Assembly (NCBI GenBank): GCA_011947345.1
Contig: JAAVTG010000559.1
Location: 434,001 to 498,000, forward strand
Length of the DNA stretch: 64,000 nucleotides
Direction: 5' to 3'
DNA from: Phytophthora quininea
Lineage: Eukaryota; Oomycota; Peronosporomycetes; Peronosporales; Peronosporaceae
Of the stretch, positions 20,825 to 31,769 are shown in pieces (within the stretch, counting starts at the first letter, position 1; each line of letters opens with the position of its first letter). A program made the translations under genes and the position numbers. The notes below the pieces were generated by a model, which saw nothing but the letters and a program-made list of their open reading frames with translations, was not told the DNA's origin and made no database searches.

Positions 20825-23485
20825 TCAGCTGTGGCTGCGTGGGGTGTACGGGTTCACCTCCTCTTCGAACAGGTCGGCTGCGAGTTTGGCCAGTGCTCGC
20901 ATCGCTGCCAGATCGGCCGCCGCCACCTTCTCGCGAGCTCGGCAGTCGACGGCGCACAAGCACGCAACGACGGACTCGTCGGTGGACTTGATGGGGAAGC
21001 CCGCGAAGAAGCGCACACCAGTGTCGCCGCCCACTTGAAGGCGACGCAGATGCGGGTCACTCATCGGGTCCTTGATGACGAACGGGTTGCTGCCGGACAC
21101 GAGAGAGAACGGACAGACCGTCGTCTCGGCCCACGATCGAGGCACGCCGCAGGACCCCACCATGCGTTGCACTTTGGCACTGTGTGCGCCGTTGAGCGCC
21201 ACGATGTACGCAACGGGACACCGCAGGCGCATTGCAGCGACCTCGCAGATCGCGTCCAACGCTGCGGAGTCCAAGTCGTCGTCCAGATCCAGTTCGGTCT
21301 CCATGTTGGTGCTGGTGGTCCATTGGCGAGTTGCAGTCGACGACCTGCTGACTCTTGTGGAGGATACATTCTGGCTGCTGGCACTGCGTTGACGACCCGT
21401 GGTTACTTGTTCCAATATGCAGAAGGAATTTGATCTGCCCCGTGGAGTGTCCTCGCCATTGTCTTGATCGCCGTTAAGCGGGATATTGGCGAGGTGAAGA
21501 CGAGCTTCCAAGTACTTGTCCACCATTGTCTTGTTGGGGTGTTGGGGGTGAAGAATTGGTAGTGATGCACTGTATGGGGAAGATGCAGGAGAGGTAGAGG
21601 ACGTGGAGCTTGTTGGGGCCGAGTCGGTCGTCACTTTCATCACCACTTGACGGACGACCTCGAGCTCGTGCACGAACCAGCGGATCTCCGAGAACAGCGC
21701 GTCTGCAAGTTGTCGTCCAGGTGCGGAGCACAGAGAAGCCGATGTGGTGGTGGCGCTGCTGCTACGATCCTTTCGGTGCTTCAAGGACTTCCTGGGTTGC
21801 TCGGCTGTGGCTTTGTGGTCTCCCTTGTTGAGCGAAATATCGTAGAAGGCTGTCGAGATCTTGACACCCTCGTCCTCATCCTCCAGTTTCTCGTGTTCGT
21901 TTCCAATCGTTCCCGTTCCGGTCGAGTCACGGATAAATGGCAGATCCATCGTCGGATGGTCATTCTGGAAGACACTGGCGTCCACGTTGGCGACGCAGTC
22001 GAAGCAAATCCGGTTCTTGCGCACACGGTGGGCTATCGGCTCCACATCGAACTTCCGTGAGCAGTCTCGACACACGATTTGAGCGCAGAGCTGGCAGAAC
22101 CGTTCTGGTCGCAGGAACCCAAAGTTTTTCTGGCAGATTTTGCACTTGTCCTCTTGGAAGACATCGCGTCTAGCTGGCACGTGTGACAGTGTCTGGTAAC
22201 CCAAGCGTCGACGACGGACGAGCTGGTCAAACGACATGGTCGCCAGCGCCAGCAAGTTGACCACGTACTTGGACTCGATGTTCACTGTCGCTGGGATGTT
22301 GTGGTACGTCGATGGGGTTGAAAGCTGTCCAATTGTCCAGAACCGAGCACGCTGATGCGTGGCATTCGGTCTTGTCGGGGTGGCAACGTACGCGGTCATG
22401 ACAATTCGCGTCTGGTGTCCGTTGACATCGCTGTACGACCCGGTGAGGTGATACCCGGCAGCGATATGGTCGACGTCACCTCGAAGGGCTTGCTGAGCGA
22501 TGTGCTCACCTCGACGACAGACGAACTGGTCGTGCATGGGCTTCTGCAGTGTCCTCATGACGTAGAACGCCTCATTCGTGGTGGCGCACTGTTGGGAGTA
22601 AGCAGCGAAGCAGAGTCGCTGTCGTCGACTGCCGTGCTGTGCAGCTGCCACAGGGTTGAGCGACCGTCGAGACCGAAGAACCACCGACTGCAGAGCGATC
22701 CAGCCGGGCTGAGTGAGGTCGTTCAAGTCTTCGTCGTCCCAGCAGGCTGCATCGTTCTCCCCGTGATTGGACCCGAGCACGCTGTGCAGACTCTTGCGGA
22801 ATTCCCGAGAGACCAACAAGTCTCCGTTCCGATATTTCCTGGAGCCAAAGAGGGCTGCCATACTAGCGTCGAACTGCAACGTCTCGCGGCTGAAGAGCAT
22901 GGTCATCGCTTCTTCCAATCGGCAGCCGAGTGTGACTTGTGCAGTGACAGCGTACGCCACGTTATCATCGTCCAGTGCCCACTGCGTTTGCTCTCGGCCG
23001 CGGATCTCGGACTGTGCTTGCTCGCCCAAGAAGGCGTCGCGAGTGTACAAGGAGTTGCGCGACTCGACCATCGAGTGACGGATGTTGGTATTGCGTGAGG
23101 ATCGGTGGAGCCAATTGGGACGGTTCAAACTCCTTCCAGACGGGAGCTTGGAGCGGTCGAACTCGCAGATCTCGGTGCCGTGCTGCTTCTTCTTGACCAC
23201 CCAGCCAGGTGCGAGCTGGTTGCCGGCAGTTGAAGTCTGCCAAGTGCTGGAACGATTGGCGTCCTTGCCATGGTTGACTACTGCGCGGAGCTTGGGCACG
23301 ACGCTCGCCGCCGTCGAGAACAGCTCCCGGTCGGTGACGAGCGCGTTGATCGACGACGCTGAAAGCAGAGCGTTTCGAGCTGACACTGGCGACGCTGCAC
23401 TTTGGTTGCTGCTCTGAAGCTCGCTGCTGCGGATGCTACCGCGGCTGTAGTAGCTCTCGGTCATTGCCGGTGGAGTGCACAGCAC
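20825..23485 (-). CDS. START-FYVE-GAF protein, intact copy 1
   Basis: This is a single uninterrupted frame of 886 residues (879 from the second ATG at 23464, the start shared with copy 2). The first half has the layout of oomycete START-related lipid-binding proteins (for example GWIALQSVVLRSRRSLNP and YHLTGSYSDVNGH). A FYVE-type zinc finger lies at about 445-505, with cysteine pairs CKIC, CQLC, CRDC and CFDC. A Ser/Thr-rich linker leads to a C-terminal GAF-like domain at about 728-878 (ALDAICEVAAMRL, VRFFAGFPIKS, VACLCAVDCR). FYVE domains bind PI3P on endosomes and GAF domains bind small ligands, so a membrane-lipid sensor is an inference. A second copy lies immediately upstream. Confidence 0.88.
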   Translation of the reverse strand: MLCTPPAMTESYYSRGSIRSSELQSSNQSAASPVSARNALLSASSINALVTDRELFSTAASVVPKLRAVVNHGKDANRSSTWQTSTAGNQLAPGWVVKKKQHGTEICEFDRSKLPSGRSLNRPNWLHRSSRNTNIRHSMVESRNSLYTRDAFLGEQAQSEIRGREQTQWALDDDNVAYAVTAQVTLGCRLEEAMTMLFSRETLQFDASMAALFGSRKYRNGDLLVSREFRKSLHSVLGSNHGENDAACWDDEDLNDLTQPGWIALQSVVLRSRRSLNPVAAAQHGSRRQRLCFAAYSQQCATTNEAFYVMRTLQKPMHDQFVCRRGEHIAQQALRGDVDHIAAGYHLTGSYSDVNGHQTRIVMTAYVATPTRPNATHQRARFWTIGQLSTPSTYHNIPATVNIESKYVVNLLALATMSFDQLVRRRRLGYQTLSHVPARRDVFQEDKCKICQKNFGFLRPERFCQLCAQIVCRDCSRKFDVEPIAHRVRKNRICFDCVANVDASVFQNDHPTMDLPFIRDSTGTGTIGNEHEKLEDEDEGVKISTAFYDISLNKGDHKATAEQPRKSLKHRKDRSSSATTTSASLCSAPGRQLADALFSEIRWFVHELEVVRQVVMKVTTDSAPTSSTSSTSPASSPYSASLPILHPQHPNKTMVDKYLEARLHLANIPLNGDQDNGEDTPRGRSNSFCILEQVTTGRQRSASSQNVSSTRVSRSSTATRQWTTSTNMETELDLDDDLDSAALDAICEVAAMRLRCPVAYIVALNGAHSAKVQRMVGSCGVPRSWAETTVCPFSLVSGSNPFVIKDPMSDPHLRRLQVGGDTGVRFFAGFPIKSTDESVVACLCAVDCRAREKVAAADLAAMRALAKLAADLFEEEVNPYTPRSHS

Positions 23486-24120
23486 TAGGCAAATCGAGGA
23501 ATGGCCCAGGCTGCAGGTTCAGCTGCGAGACCAAGGGTGCAGGTGGACGGAGCAGGACTGCTGCCTGGTGCCCCCAGTGCGTCGTCGGGTGGGTGTTAGC
23601 TGCTGCTGGCTTTATGGCGTCGGTCTGACGGTGACACCTCGCTGGGGCACTGGGTCGCGTGTATGTGGCGCGCATTTGACTAAAAGCCCGGCCGCTAGTT
23701 CACTCCGATCGAGTAGAAGTTGAGTTTCCGCAGTGGCGCGAGTTGAAGCTCTACGGATCCTGTCGAGGATGGTGGCTGTTTCTCGCGCTACAAAGTCATC
23801 GGACTGCCTCCGTGTCATCGCTATCGAGTCTACCAACAAGCGCGGGGCTTATTGTACCATCGGACGGAATGGCAACGTTGGTCCGGCCGCGGTGCTCGCG
23901 GCAATGGAAATGCACACTTCGGTCGCCCCTATGGGGCTTCGTAACGCACACGCGTCAGACAAAGAGGTCATCGGTGGACGCTCCTTCGGAAGCTCGCGTC
24001 TGGAGTCACTGCGCACGCAAGTCGGGAATCTCTCGGAGGCTTTCGGATTCTCCCGCTGCTGCCACATCGTTGATATACAGAGTCCGTACTTGCAGCCAAG
24101 GACGAGTAGCTCGCCGCCCA
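23486..24120. other. Upstream region of FYVE copy 1
   Basis: This is the promoter and leader of copy 1. Parts align loosely with the region upstream of copy 2 (27491-28200), such as the stretch around 23960-24070. The right edge is the junction with the truncated DRAM copy. No gene was seen. Confidence 0.5.
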
Positions 24121-24678
24121 ACTCTTAGTACTGCAGCGTTCAGCAGTATCGTCGTCATCATCCATTTTCTGCTTCTGCATCCGCAGTCTCAAGTACCAGA
24201 AGAAGAGCACGACCGACACCAAGATGAAGATGGCAGTCAGGCACATACCGACAGTGAAGGCGAAACCTTCGGGTTTGAACGTCGCGGCGTACGACAGCGT
24301 CGGGAAGTTCTCGGAGCAGCTGAAGTGGTTCACACAGGCCAGAAACTCCGTCCCGAGCATGGTGCTGATACCTGTAAAAGGGATGAGCCACGCGATGTAG
24401 CCCACATTGTCGGTGCGAGCCATGTCGCCGAGTGTCTCCCAAACGTTCCCCGTCAGTGTTTTGTGGGTGTCAAGTTGGCGTAAATGATTTCTTCGACGGT
24501 AGACGAGCTCTGCAGGACGTTCACCTTCGTTGGAGCACACGTCATCGCTCTCTTCTTGTTCAGAGTTAGAGTTTGGAGAGTCCTCTTGGTCTCTCTCGCT
24601 GCTGAGGAGGATCCACCATCCTCTAAAGGACACTTCCCAATCCAAGTTGCTGTCGGTGTCGGTGTTGGCAGAGTCCAT
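24121..24678 (-). pseudogene. Truncated copy of the DRAM-type membrane protein gene
   Basis: The frame 23968-24678 repeats about 150 residues of the gene at 16722-18037: the ERDQEDSPNS acidic stretch, ERPAELVYRRRN, TGNVWETLGDMARTDNV and the first two hydrophobic segments. There are a few substitutions (for example LSSNEG to VCSNEG). The Ser/Asp-rich N-terminus is cut and rebuilt with unrelated sequence. The copy ends near 24121 at KSWAASYSSL, where the remaining spans are replaced by sequence of the FYVE upstream region. It lacks most of the membrane domain, so I regard it as a relic, although its frame stays open. Confidence 0.85.
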
Positions 24679-24776
24679 TTGAAGGCGGGATATACATTAT
24701 CCCTTCGTGAAGCGGGCATGTTTCATGCTGAAGGGCACGAGCTGACTGTATGAGGTGGGATGAGCTGCTCACCGTG

Positions 24777-24872
24777 AGCAACACAGGATTATCGTACTTA
24801 GCAACGTTGAAGCAGGAATGAGCGGACATCAAGACATGACACTACCAACATGACTGTGACATCATTCACTCG
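24777..24872. repeat. Relic of the kinase 5' end next to FYVE copy 2
   Basis: The sequence corresponds almost base for base to 20728-20824, which covers the first codons of the kinase gene and the spacer to the FYVE stop. Nothing else of the kinase remains between this and the DRAM relic, so about 2.9 kb was deleted from the second unit. Confidence 0.85.
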
Positions 24873-27490
24873 TCAGCTGTGGCTGCGTGGGGTGTACGGG
24901 TTCACCTCCTCTTCGAACAGGTCGGCTGCGAGTTTGGCCAGTGCTCGCATCGCTGCCAGATCGGCCGCCGCCACCTTCTCGCGAGCTCGGCAGTCGACGG
25001 CGCACAAGCACGCAACGACGGACTCGTCGGGGGACTTGATGGGGAAGCCCGCGAAGAAGCGCACACCAGTGTCGCCGCCCACTTGAAGGCGACGCAGGTG
25101 CGGGTCACTCATCGGGTCCTTGATGACGAACGGGTTGCTGCCGGACACGAGAGAGAACGGACAGACCGTCGTCTCGGCCCACGATCGAGGCACGCCGCAG
25201 GACCCCACCATGCGCTGCACGTTGGCACTGTGTGCGCCGTTGAGCGCCACGATGTACGCAACGGGACACTGCAGGCGCATTGCGGCGACCTCGCAGATCG
25301 CGTCCAACGCTGCGGAGTCAAGTCGTCGTCCAGATCCAGTTCGGTCTCCATGTTGGTGCTGGTGGTCCATTGGCGAGTTGCAGTCGACGACCTGTTGACT
25401 CTTGTGGAGGATAAATTTTGGCTGCTAGCACTGTGTTGACGACTTATAGTAACTTCCTGCAAGCTGTAGAAGGAGCTGGATCTGTCCCATGGAGTGTCTT
25501 GCTGTCGGTTGATCGCCATTAGTGAGATGTTGGACAGATGAAGACGAGCTTCCAAGTACTTGTCCACCATTGTCTTGTTGGGGTGTTGAGGGTGAAGAAT
25601 TGGCAGTGATGCACTGTATGGGGAAGATGCAGGAGAAGTAGAGGACGTGGAGCTTGTTGGGGCCGAGTCGGTCGTCACTTGCATCACCACTTGACGGACG
25701 ACCTCGAGCTCGCGCACGAACCAGCGGATCTCCAGAGAACAGCGCGTCTGCAAGTTGTCGTCCAGGTGCGGAGCACAAAGAAGCCGACGTGGTGGTGGTG
25801 CTGCTGCTACGATCCTTTCGGTGCTTCAAGGACTTCCTGGGTTGCTCGGCTGTGGCTTTGTGGTCTTCCTTGTTGAGCGAAATATCGTAGAAGGCTGTCG
25901 AGATCTTGACGCCTTCGTCCTCATCCTCCACGCGCCAACCAGTTATGGTCGAGTTTTGGATAAATGGCAGATCCATCGTCGGATGGTAGTGCTGGAAGAC
26001 ACTGGTGTCCACGTTGGCGACGCAGTCGAAGCAGATGCGGTTCTTGCGCACACGGTGGGCTATCGGCTCCACATCGAACTTCCGCGAGCAGTCTCGACAC
26101 ACGATCTGGGCGCAGAGCTGGCAGAACCGTTCTGGTCGCAGGAACCCAAAGTTTTCTTGCAGATTTTGCACCTGTCCTCTTGGAAGACATCGCGTCTGGC
26201 TGGCACGTGTGACAGTGTCTGGTAACCCAAGCGTCGACGGCGAACAAGCTGGTCAAACGACATGGTCGCCAGCGCCAGCAAGTTGACGACGTACTTGGAC
26301 TCGATGTTCACTGTCGCTGGGATGTTGTGGCACGTCGATGGGGTTGAAAGCTGTCCAATCGTCCAGAACCGAGCGCGCTGATGCGTGGCATTCGGTCTTG
26401 TCGGGGTGGCAACGTACGCGGTCATGACGATTCGCGTCTGGTGTCCGTTGACATCGCTGTACGACCCGGTGAGGTGATACCCGGCAGCGATATGGTCGAC
26501 GTCACCTCGAAGAGCTTGCTGAGCGATGTGCTCACCTCGACGACGGACGAACTGGTCGTGCATGGGCTTCTGCAGTGTCCTCATGACGTAGAACGCCTCA
26601 TTCGTGGTGGCGCACTGTTGGGAGTAAGCAGCGAAGCAGAGTCGCTGTCGTCGACTGCCGTGCTGTGCAGCTGCCACAGGGTTGAGCGACCGTCGAGACC
26701 GAAGAACCACCGACTGCAGAGCGATCCAGCCGGGCTGAGTGAGGTCGTTCAAGTCTTCGTCGTCCCAGCAGGCTGCATCGTTCTCCCCGTGATTGGACCC
26801 GAGCACGCTGTGCAGACTCTTGCGGAATTCCCGAGAGACCAACAAGTCTCCGTTCCGATATTTCCTGGAGCCAAAGAGGGCTGCCATACTAGCGTCGAAC
26901 TGCAACGTCTCGCGGCTGAAGAGCATGGTCATCGCTTCTTCCAATCGGCAGCCGAGTGTGACTTGTGCAGTGACAGCGTACGCCACGTTATCATCGTCCA
27001 GTGCCCACTGCGTTTGCTCTCGGCCGCGGATCTCGGACTGTGCTTGCTCGCCCAAGAAGGCGTCGCGAGTGTACAAGGAGTTGCGCGACTCGACCATCGA
27101 GTGACGGATGTTGGTATTGCGTGAGGATCGGTGGAGCCAATTGGGACGGTTCAAACTCCTTCCAGACGGGAGCTTGGAGCGGTCGAACTCGCAGATCTCG
27201 GTGCCGTGCTGCTTCTTCTTGACCACCCAGCCAGGTGCGAGCTGGTTGCCGGCAGTTGAAGTCTGCCAAGTGCTGGAACGATTGGCGTCCTTGCCATGGT
27301 TGACTACTGCGCGGAGCTTGGGCACGACGCTCGCCGCCGTCGAGAACAGCTCCCGGTCGGTGACGAGCGCGTTGATAGAGGATGCGGAGAGCAGCGCGTT
27401 GCGAGCGGTCACAGGCGACGCTGCACTTTGGTTGCTGCTCTGAAGCTCGCTGCTGCGGATGCTACCGCGGCTGTAGTAGCTCTCAGTCAT
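24873..27490 (-). CDS. START-FYVE-GAF protein, copy 2, with three frame breaks
   Basis: This is the same architecture as copy 1, starting MTESYYSRGS at 27490. The first 450 or so residues differ from copy 1 at only a handful of positions. The frame then breaks near 26151-26159 (one base missing, inside the FYVE finger), near 25731-25736 (one base extra) and near 25318 (one base missing). The linker between FYVE and GAF is clearly diverged (an in-frame loss of several codons and many substitutions around 25440-25560), while the GAF part is again nearly identical. It may be a pseudogene. However, similar one-base breaks affect conserved single-copy genes all over the window, so it may also be an intact gene with consensus errors. 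Confidence 0.75.
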
Positions 27491-28434
27491 TGCCGATGGG
27501 GTTGCAGGCCACTAGGCGAATTGAAGAGTGATCGGGGCCGAGATGGCATGCGGACGGAGCAAGACTGCCAGCGGCACCGGATGGCTGTTAGCTGCTGCTG
27601 GCTTTCGACTCGGCCTGACCGTGACATCCCTTGGTGAAAGGCATGAAGCAGTGTACTACGCAGAGCGTCGCGTGTACGTGGTGCTGAGGAGGCCTCCGCG
27701 CGTTTGCGAATGGATCAAACCCCCATAGGTTCGGATACTAGCCGCTCCGGCGCGAGTAGAAGCTGAGGTTCCACGTAGTGACGCGAGTTGACGTTCTACG
27801 ATGTGTTCGCGATGCAAGAGCTCGCAGTCATCAAAGCTGCCGCCTTCCTAGCAGCAGTAGTGTGGCTACTAAAGAAGCACAGAGCTTCGAGAAGCAGGGG
27901 CGGGCCGGTGGATATTGTCGCCAAAGTTTTGTCGCTGGAGAACTGGCAAGTCCGTCATCTTGTGCTCGACTCTATTAGCCACGATGCTCGTGTCTGTCTG
28001 GCAGCGACAATGAAAGCACCCGCTGGATCGGATACCGTTCTGGCCTTGCCAGCCGTAATCAACATGGGGTTTCTTCACGCTACGCGCGTCAGCGGAGAAG
28101 GTCGTCGGAGGACACTCGCTCAAGTGTCAAGTCACTGGCGCACGCAAGTCCCGTATCTCGGGGCGGTTGTCTTGGTAGATCCTGCCTGCAGTTGTTGCTG
28201 TGTCGTTGACAGTGGTCCGCCCTCGCGTTGAAGTAAGCGATCAGTTGAACCGGCTAGCACCAAGCCAGTCTGCCATCAAGATGACTGGCTGGGGAGCTCA
28301 CTGAAGATACTTTTCGCGTGCTTTGGAACAACGATCAAAGAAGTAAAGCTCTGCTTGTGATTAGTTAGGCAAATACTAGTGGAACGGGAAAACAGGAAAC
28401 TTCCGAATGCATTTTGCGATTGGGGCGAGTTCGT
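27491..28434. other. Upstream region of FYVE copy 2 and 3' flank of BiP
   Basis: Stretches up to about 28170 align loosely with 23486-24080. A small imperfect hairpin (28263-28290, 7-bp outer stem) lies about 150 bp past the BiP stop and could be in its 3' region. No gene was seen. Confidence 0.45.
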
Positions 28435-30407
28435 CTACAGCTCGTCGTGCTCGTCGTCGTCCTCGTCGTCGTCATCGTCCTCCGGCGCACCGCCCTGGTA
28501 CATCTTGGACATGATGGGGTTCACGAGCTTCTCGACCTCCTTCTGCTTCTCCTCGAAGTCGTCCTTGTCGGCCTCCTGGTTGTCCTCCAACCAGTCCATG
28601 GCGTCCTGGACGGCCGTCAGGATCGTGTCCTTGTCGTCCTCGTCCAGCTTGTCCTCTAGCTTCTCCTCGACGTTGTTCTTCAAGCTGTACAGGTAGCCCT
28701 CGAGCGCGTTGCGGCCATCGATGCGGTCCTTGACCTTCTTGTCCTCGTCGGCGAACTCGGCGGCCTCCTGGACCATGCGGTCGATCTCCTCCTGGGACAG
28801 ACGGCCCTTCTCGGCCGTGATCGTGATCGTCTCGGCCTTGCCTGTGCCCTTGTCCTCGGCGGACACCTGCAGGATGCCGTTGGCGTCAATCTCGAACGTC
28901 ACTTCGATCTGGGGCACGCCACGCGGGGCAGGCGGCAGGCCAGTGAGCTCGAACTTGCCCAGAAGACGGTTGTCCTTGGTCATGGCACGCTCGCCCTCGA
29001 ACACCTGGATGAGCACAGCAGGCTGGTTGTCCTGGTACGTGGAGAAGGTCTGCGACTTCTTGGTGGGGATCACAGTGTTACGGTTGATGAGCTTAGTCAT
29101 GACGCCGCCCACGGTCTCAATCCCCTGGGACAGAGGCACCACATCGATCAGAAGCACGTCCTTGGTCAGGTCGTCCTGCTCACCGCTCAGGATGCCGCCC
29201 TGCACGGCGGCACCGTAGGCAACAGCCTCATCGGGGTTCACACCACGCGAGGGCTCCTTGCCGTTGAAGTAGTCCTTGATCAGCTGCTGCACCTTGGGGA
29301 TACGGGTGGAGCCGCCCACCAGCACAATCTCGTCGACCTCCGACTTCTTCAAGTCGGCGTCCTTCATCACCTTCTCGACGGGGCCCAGCGTCTTCTTGAA
29401 CAGGTCCTCGTTGAGCTTCTCGAAACGAGCACGGCTCAGGGACTCGGTAAAGTCCTCACCGTCCAGAAGCGACTCAATCTCAAGACGAGCCTGAGCCTGA
29501 GCCGACAGAGCGCGCTTAACACGCTCCGCCTCACGACGGAGCTTCTGCAGAGCGCGCTTGTCCGACGCGACGTCGAGTTTCTTGTCCTTCTTCCACTTCT
29601 TGATGAAGTACTGCATGATACGCTGGTCAAAGTCCTCACCACCCAAGTGGGTGTCTCCGTTCGTGGCCAGCACTTCGAACACGCCGCCGTCAATGGCCAG
29701 CAGCGTCACATCGAAGGTACCGCCGCCCAGGTCGAACACCAGCACGTTCTTCTCGCCCTGCGCCTTCTTGTCAATGCCGTAGGCAATGGCAGCAGCAGTA
29801 GGCTCGTTGATGATACGCTGCACCGTCAAGCCAGCGATAGTACCGGCGTCCTTGGTGGCCTGACGCTGGGCGTCGTTAAAGTAGGCAGGAACCGTAACCA
29901 CGGCATCAAACACCTCGCGGCCAATGTATCCCTCCGAGATCTGCTTCATCTTGGTCAGCACCATGGCCGAGACCTCCTCGGGGGCGAACTGACGCTTCTC
30001 GCCCTTAACCTCCACCTCAATGAAGGGTTTGCCGTCCTTGTTGACCAGGTGGTAGGGCAGCAGCTTCTTGTCGGCCTGCACCGACTTGTCGTTGTACTTG
30101 CGGCCAATGAGACGCTTGACGTCGAACAGCGTCTTCTCCGGGTTGATGGTGGCCTGGTTCTTGGCGCCGTCGCCGATCAGACGCTCGTCGTTCGAGTCCC
30201 ACGCCACGTAGGACGGCGTGATACGGTTGCCCTGGTCGTTGGCGATGATCTCGACCTTCTGGTCCTTGTAGATGCCCACGCACGAGTACGTCGTGCCCAG
30301 GTCGATGCCGATCACGGGGCCGCGCGGGCCTTGGCCTCCTCGGCGCTCACCGACACGACGCCGGCGAAGGTCGCCGCGGCCAGCAGCAGGATCTTCGAGA
30401 GGTTCAT
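28435..30407 (-). CDS. BIP: BiP/GRP78, ER-lumenal Hsp70
   Basis: This is an ER Hsp70 of 657 residues. The ATG at 30407 starts a signal peptide ([20 protein letters not shown]) that leads into the ATPase domain [18 protein letters not shown]. Hsp70 signatures follow: [30 protein letters not shown] and the substrate-binding domain. The C-terminus is an acidic run ending in HDEL, the ER retention signal. One base is missing in a GC-rich stretch near 30316, just after the signal peptide: the start and the ATPase domain are in adjacent frames. BiP folds secretory proteins and senses ER stress. Single exon. Confidence 0.96.
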
Positions 30408-30640
30408 CTTTCTTGGGGGTCTTGAAGCCTTGAGCCTTCCACCTCAAAAACGAGAATGACAAGGTTGGCCCAAGATATGCTATCAAAAGTGACTCGAATA
30501 CAGGGCAGTATACTTTGTTCAAGTGAACCGAAGCTGCTGACGTGGAGCTCGCTTTTGCGTGGACGCGTGGCACGTCGCTCTTCCAGTTTGTATGGAGTCC
30601 ATACAAACTTCGAGTCGTTTCTAGAAAACGCGCGCTTAAG
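30408..30640 (-). promoter_or_regulatory. BiP promoter with stress-element-like motifs
   Basis: Upstream of the BiP start lie three CCACG cores on the gene strand (30541-30545, 30558-30562, 30566-30570), directly followed by a CACGTC/GACGTG core (571-576). There is an 11-bp perfect inverted repeat with a 3-nt centre (30585-30609) and a palindromic TTCTAGAA (30619-30626) that fits a heat-shock element half-site pair. CCACG and GACGTG are cores of ER-stress elements in other eukaryotes; their use in oomycetes is inference. Confidence 0.35.
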
Positions 30641-31769
30641 TACGAAGATCGGCGGACGCCAAAACGTGGAGGGCAAGTTGCACTTGCCTTGACTTGCGAC
30701 GGAATTCGCTTTAATCTGACTGCGATTCTTGTGGCTTTGATCAAGCACCGATGCATTTCTTGCCGCCGACAGAAGCTGCCGAGATTGTTTCGTTGGCGAT
30801 GGCAGTACTTGCCGTTCGTACTTAGCGACCGCCGCTACACGTGGCAGCGGCAGCCACCACCGACATCGCCTTGAGCGGCAACGATTTGAAACTCGGTCAA
30901 AAGGGCAACAGAGCGAGACGCTCGTTCCGTCGAGTGCTGAAAGAATGAGAAGAGGTTGCATGGATAGGAGATGAGAGCTACGAATTGGCACAATCGTACG
31001 AACAGCAACATGCAGATATTGAAGTGCTTTGAAAGAGCAGCAGTAAAAGCGATAGCAAGCCTAGAGACGAGAGAAGCTTGCAGGAATGGGGAGGTTGGAA
31101 CCGATGGAGGACCATCACTGAAATGGCAACTAGTTGCGGGCAATTCCTCTGTTGAAGGGGGCAGCTTCCGTCTGATACATGCACAGCTCGTCTGTCATTC
31201 ATTTTTTTTTTTCGGGCTACGCGGCAGCTTCCCCGGTGGCAGAACTAAGCATTGCCGACACCAAGAAAATATTGCTGCTCTCTATCACCATTCCAATGGC
31301 AACGTTAGTGCTGGTGGGATGGCTGTGCAAGCTACACGTTGCAGTGCAGTGCCATTCAAGCATTCATTGCGCTGGTAAACTCCTGTGGCCAAAATGCTGG
31401 GCGATTAGCATGAATGTTGCTTTCACGACCTCATTATTTGATGCGGGCAGTGAGCAACACTCGCGTGGTCATGCACTCCAGCAATGGCAAATTGCTCATG
31501 GAGAACAGCCGCCTTCGTCCGACACTTGTTTCCCTAATTCACAAACTGCTGCAAAAGCTAGCATAGCTATTTCTTGCTGACGTCCATCGATCCACCAAAG
31601 AAGCTGATTTTAGTGAACGCCAGCATCAATCGCAAGAATCGACTGCATGCTTGCCTTGAGCGCTGGCGATGGCAGTTCTTGCAAGCCGAAACGACCCTGG
31701 GTAACGGACAAGTCTATGCACGCTAATTCCCCCAACGAAGACTCAAGTCCTTTGTTCCTATCTCTCCTG
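30641..31769. other. Divergent intergenic region between BiP and the MBL-fold genes
   Basis: No supported gene. A plus-strand frame at 31179-31580 has no domain. A poly-T tract lies at about 31200-31211. This is probably promoter DNA for both flanking genes. Confidence 0.45.

Larger units (their letters stand above)
20728..28200. repeat. Tandem segmental duplication (about 4.05 kb offset)
   Basis: The 20728-24080 segment (start of the kinase gene, FYVE copy 1 and its upstream region) recurs at 24777-28200, with corresponding ends offset by 4,048 bp on the left and 4,026 bp at the start codons. Identity is almost complete through the first half of the coding region, lower in the linker, high again in the GAF part, and much lower upstream of the start codon. 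The copied part of the DRAM-type gene (24121-24678) shows that the original duplication reached left to about 17340, and that most of the kinase was then lost from the second unit. Confidence 0.85.

Noticed and set aside
22355..23098. 247-codon plus-strand frames inside both FYVE genes (also 26381-27124)
   Set aside because: They are antisense shadows kept open by the near-identical coding strand of the two copies.
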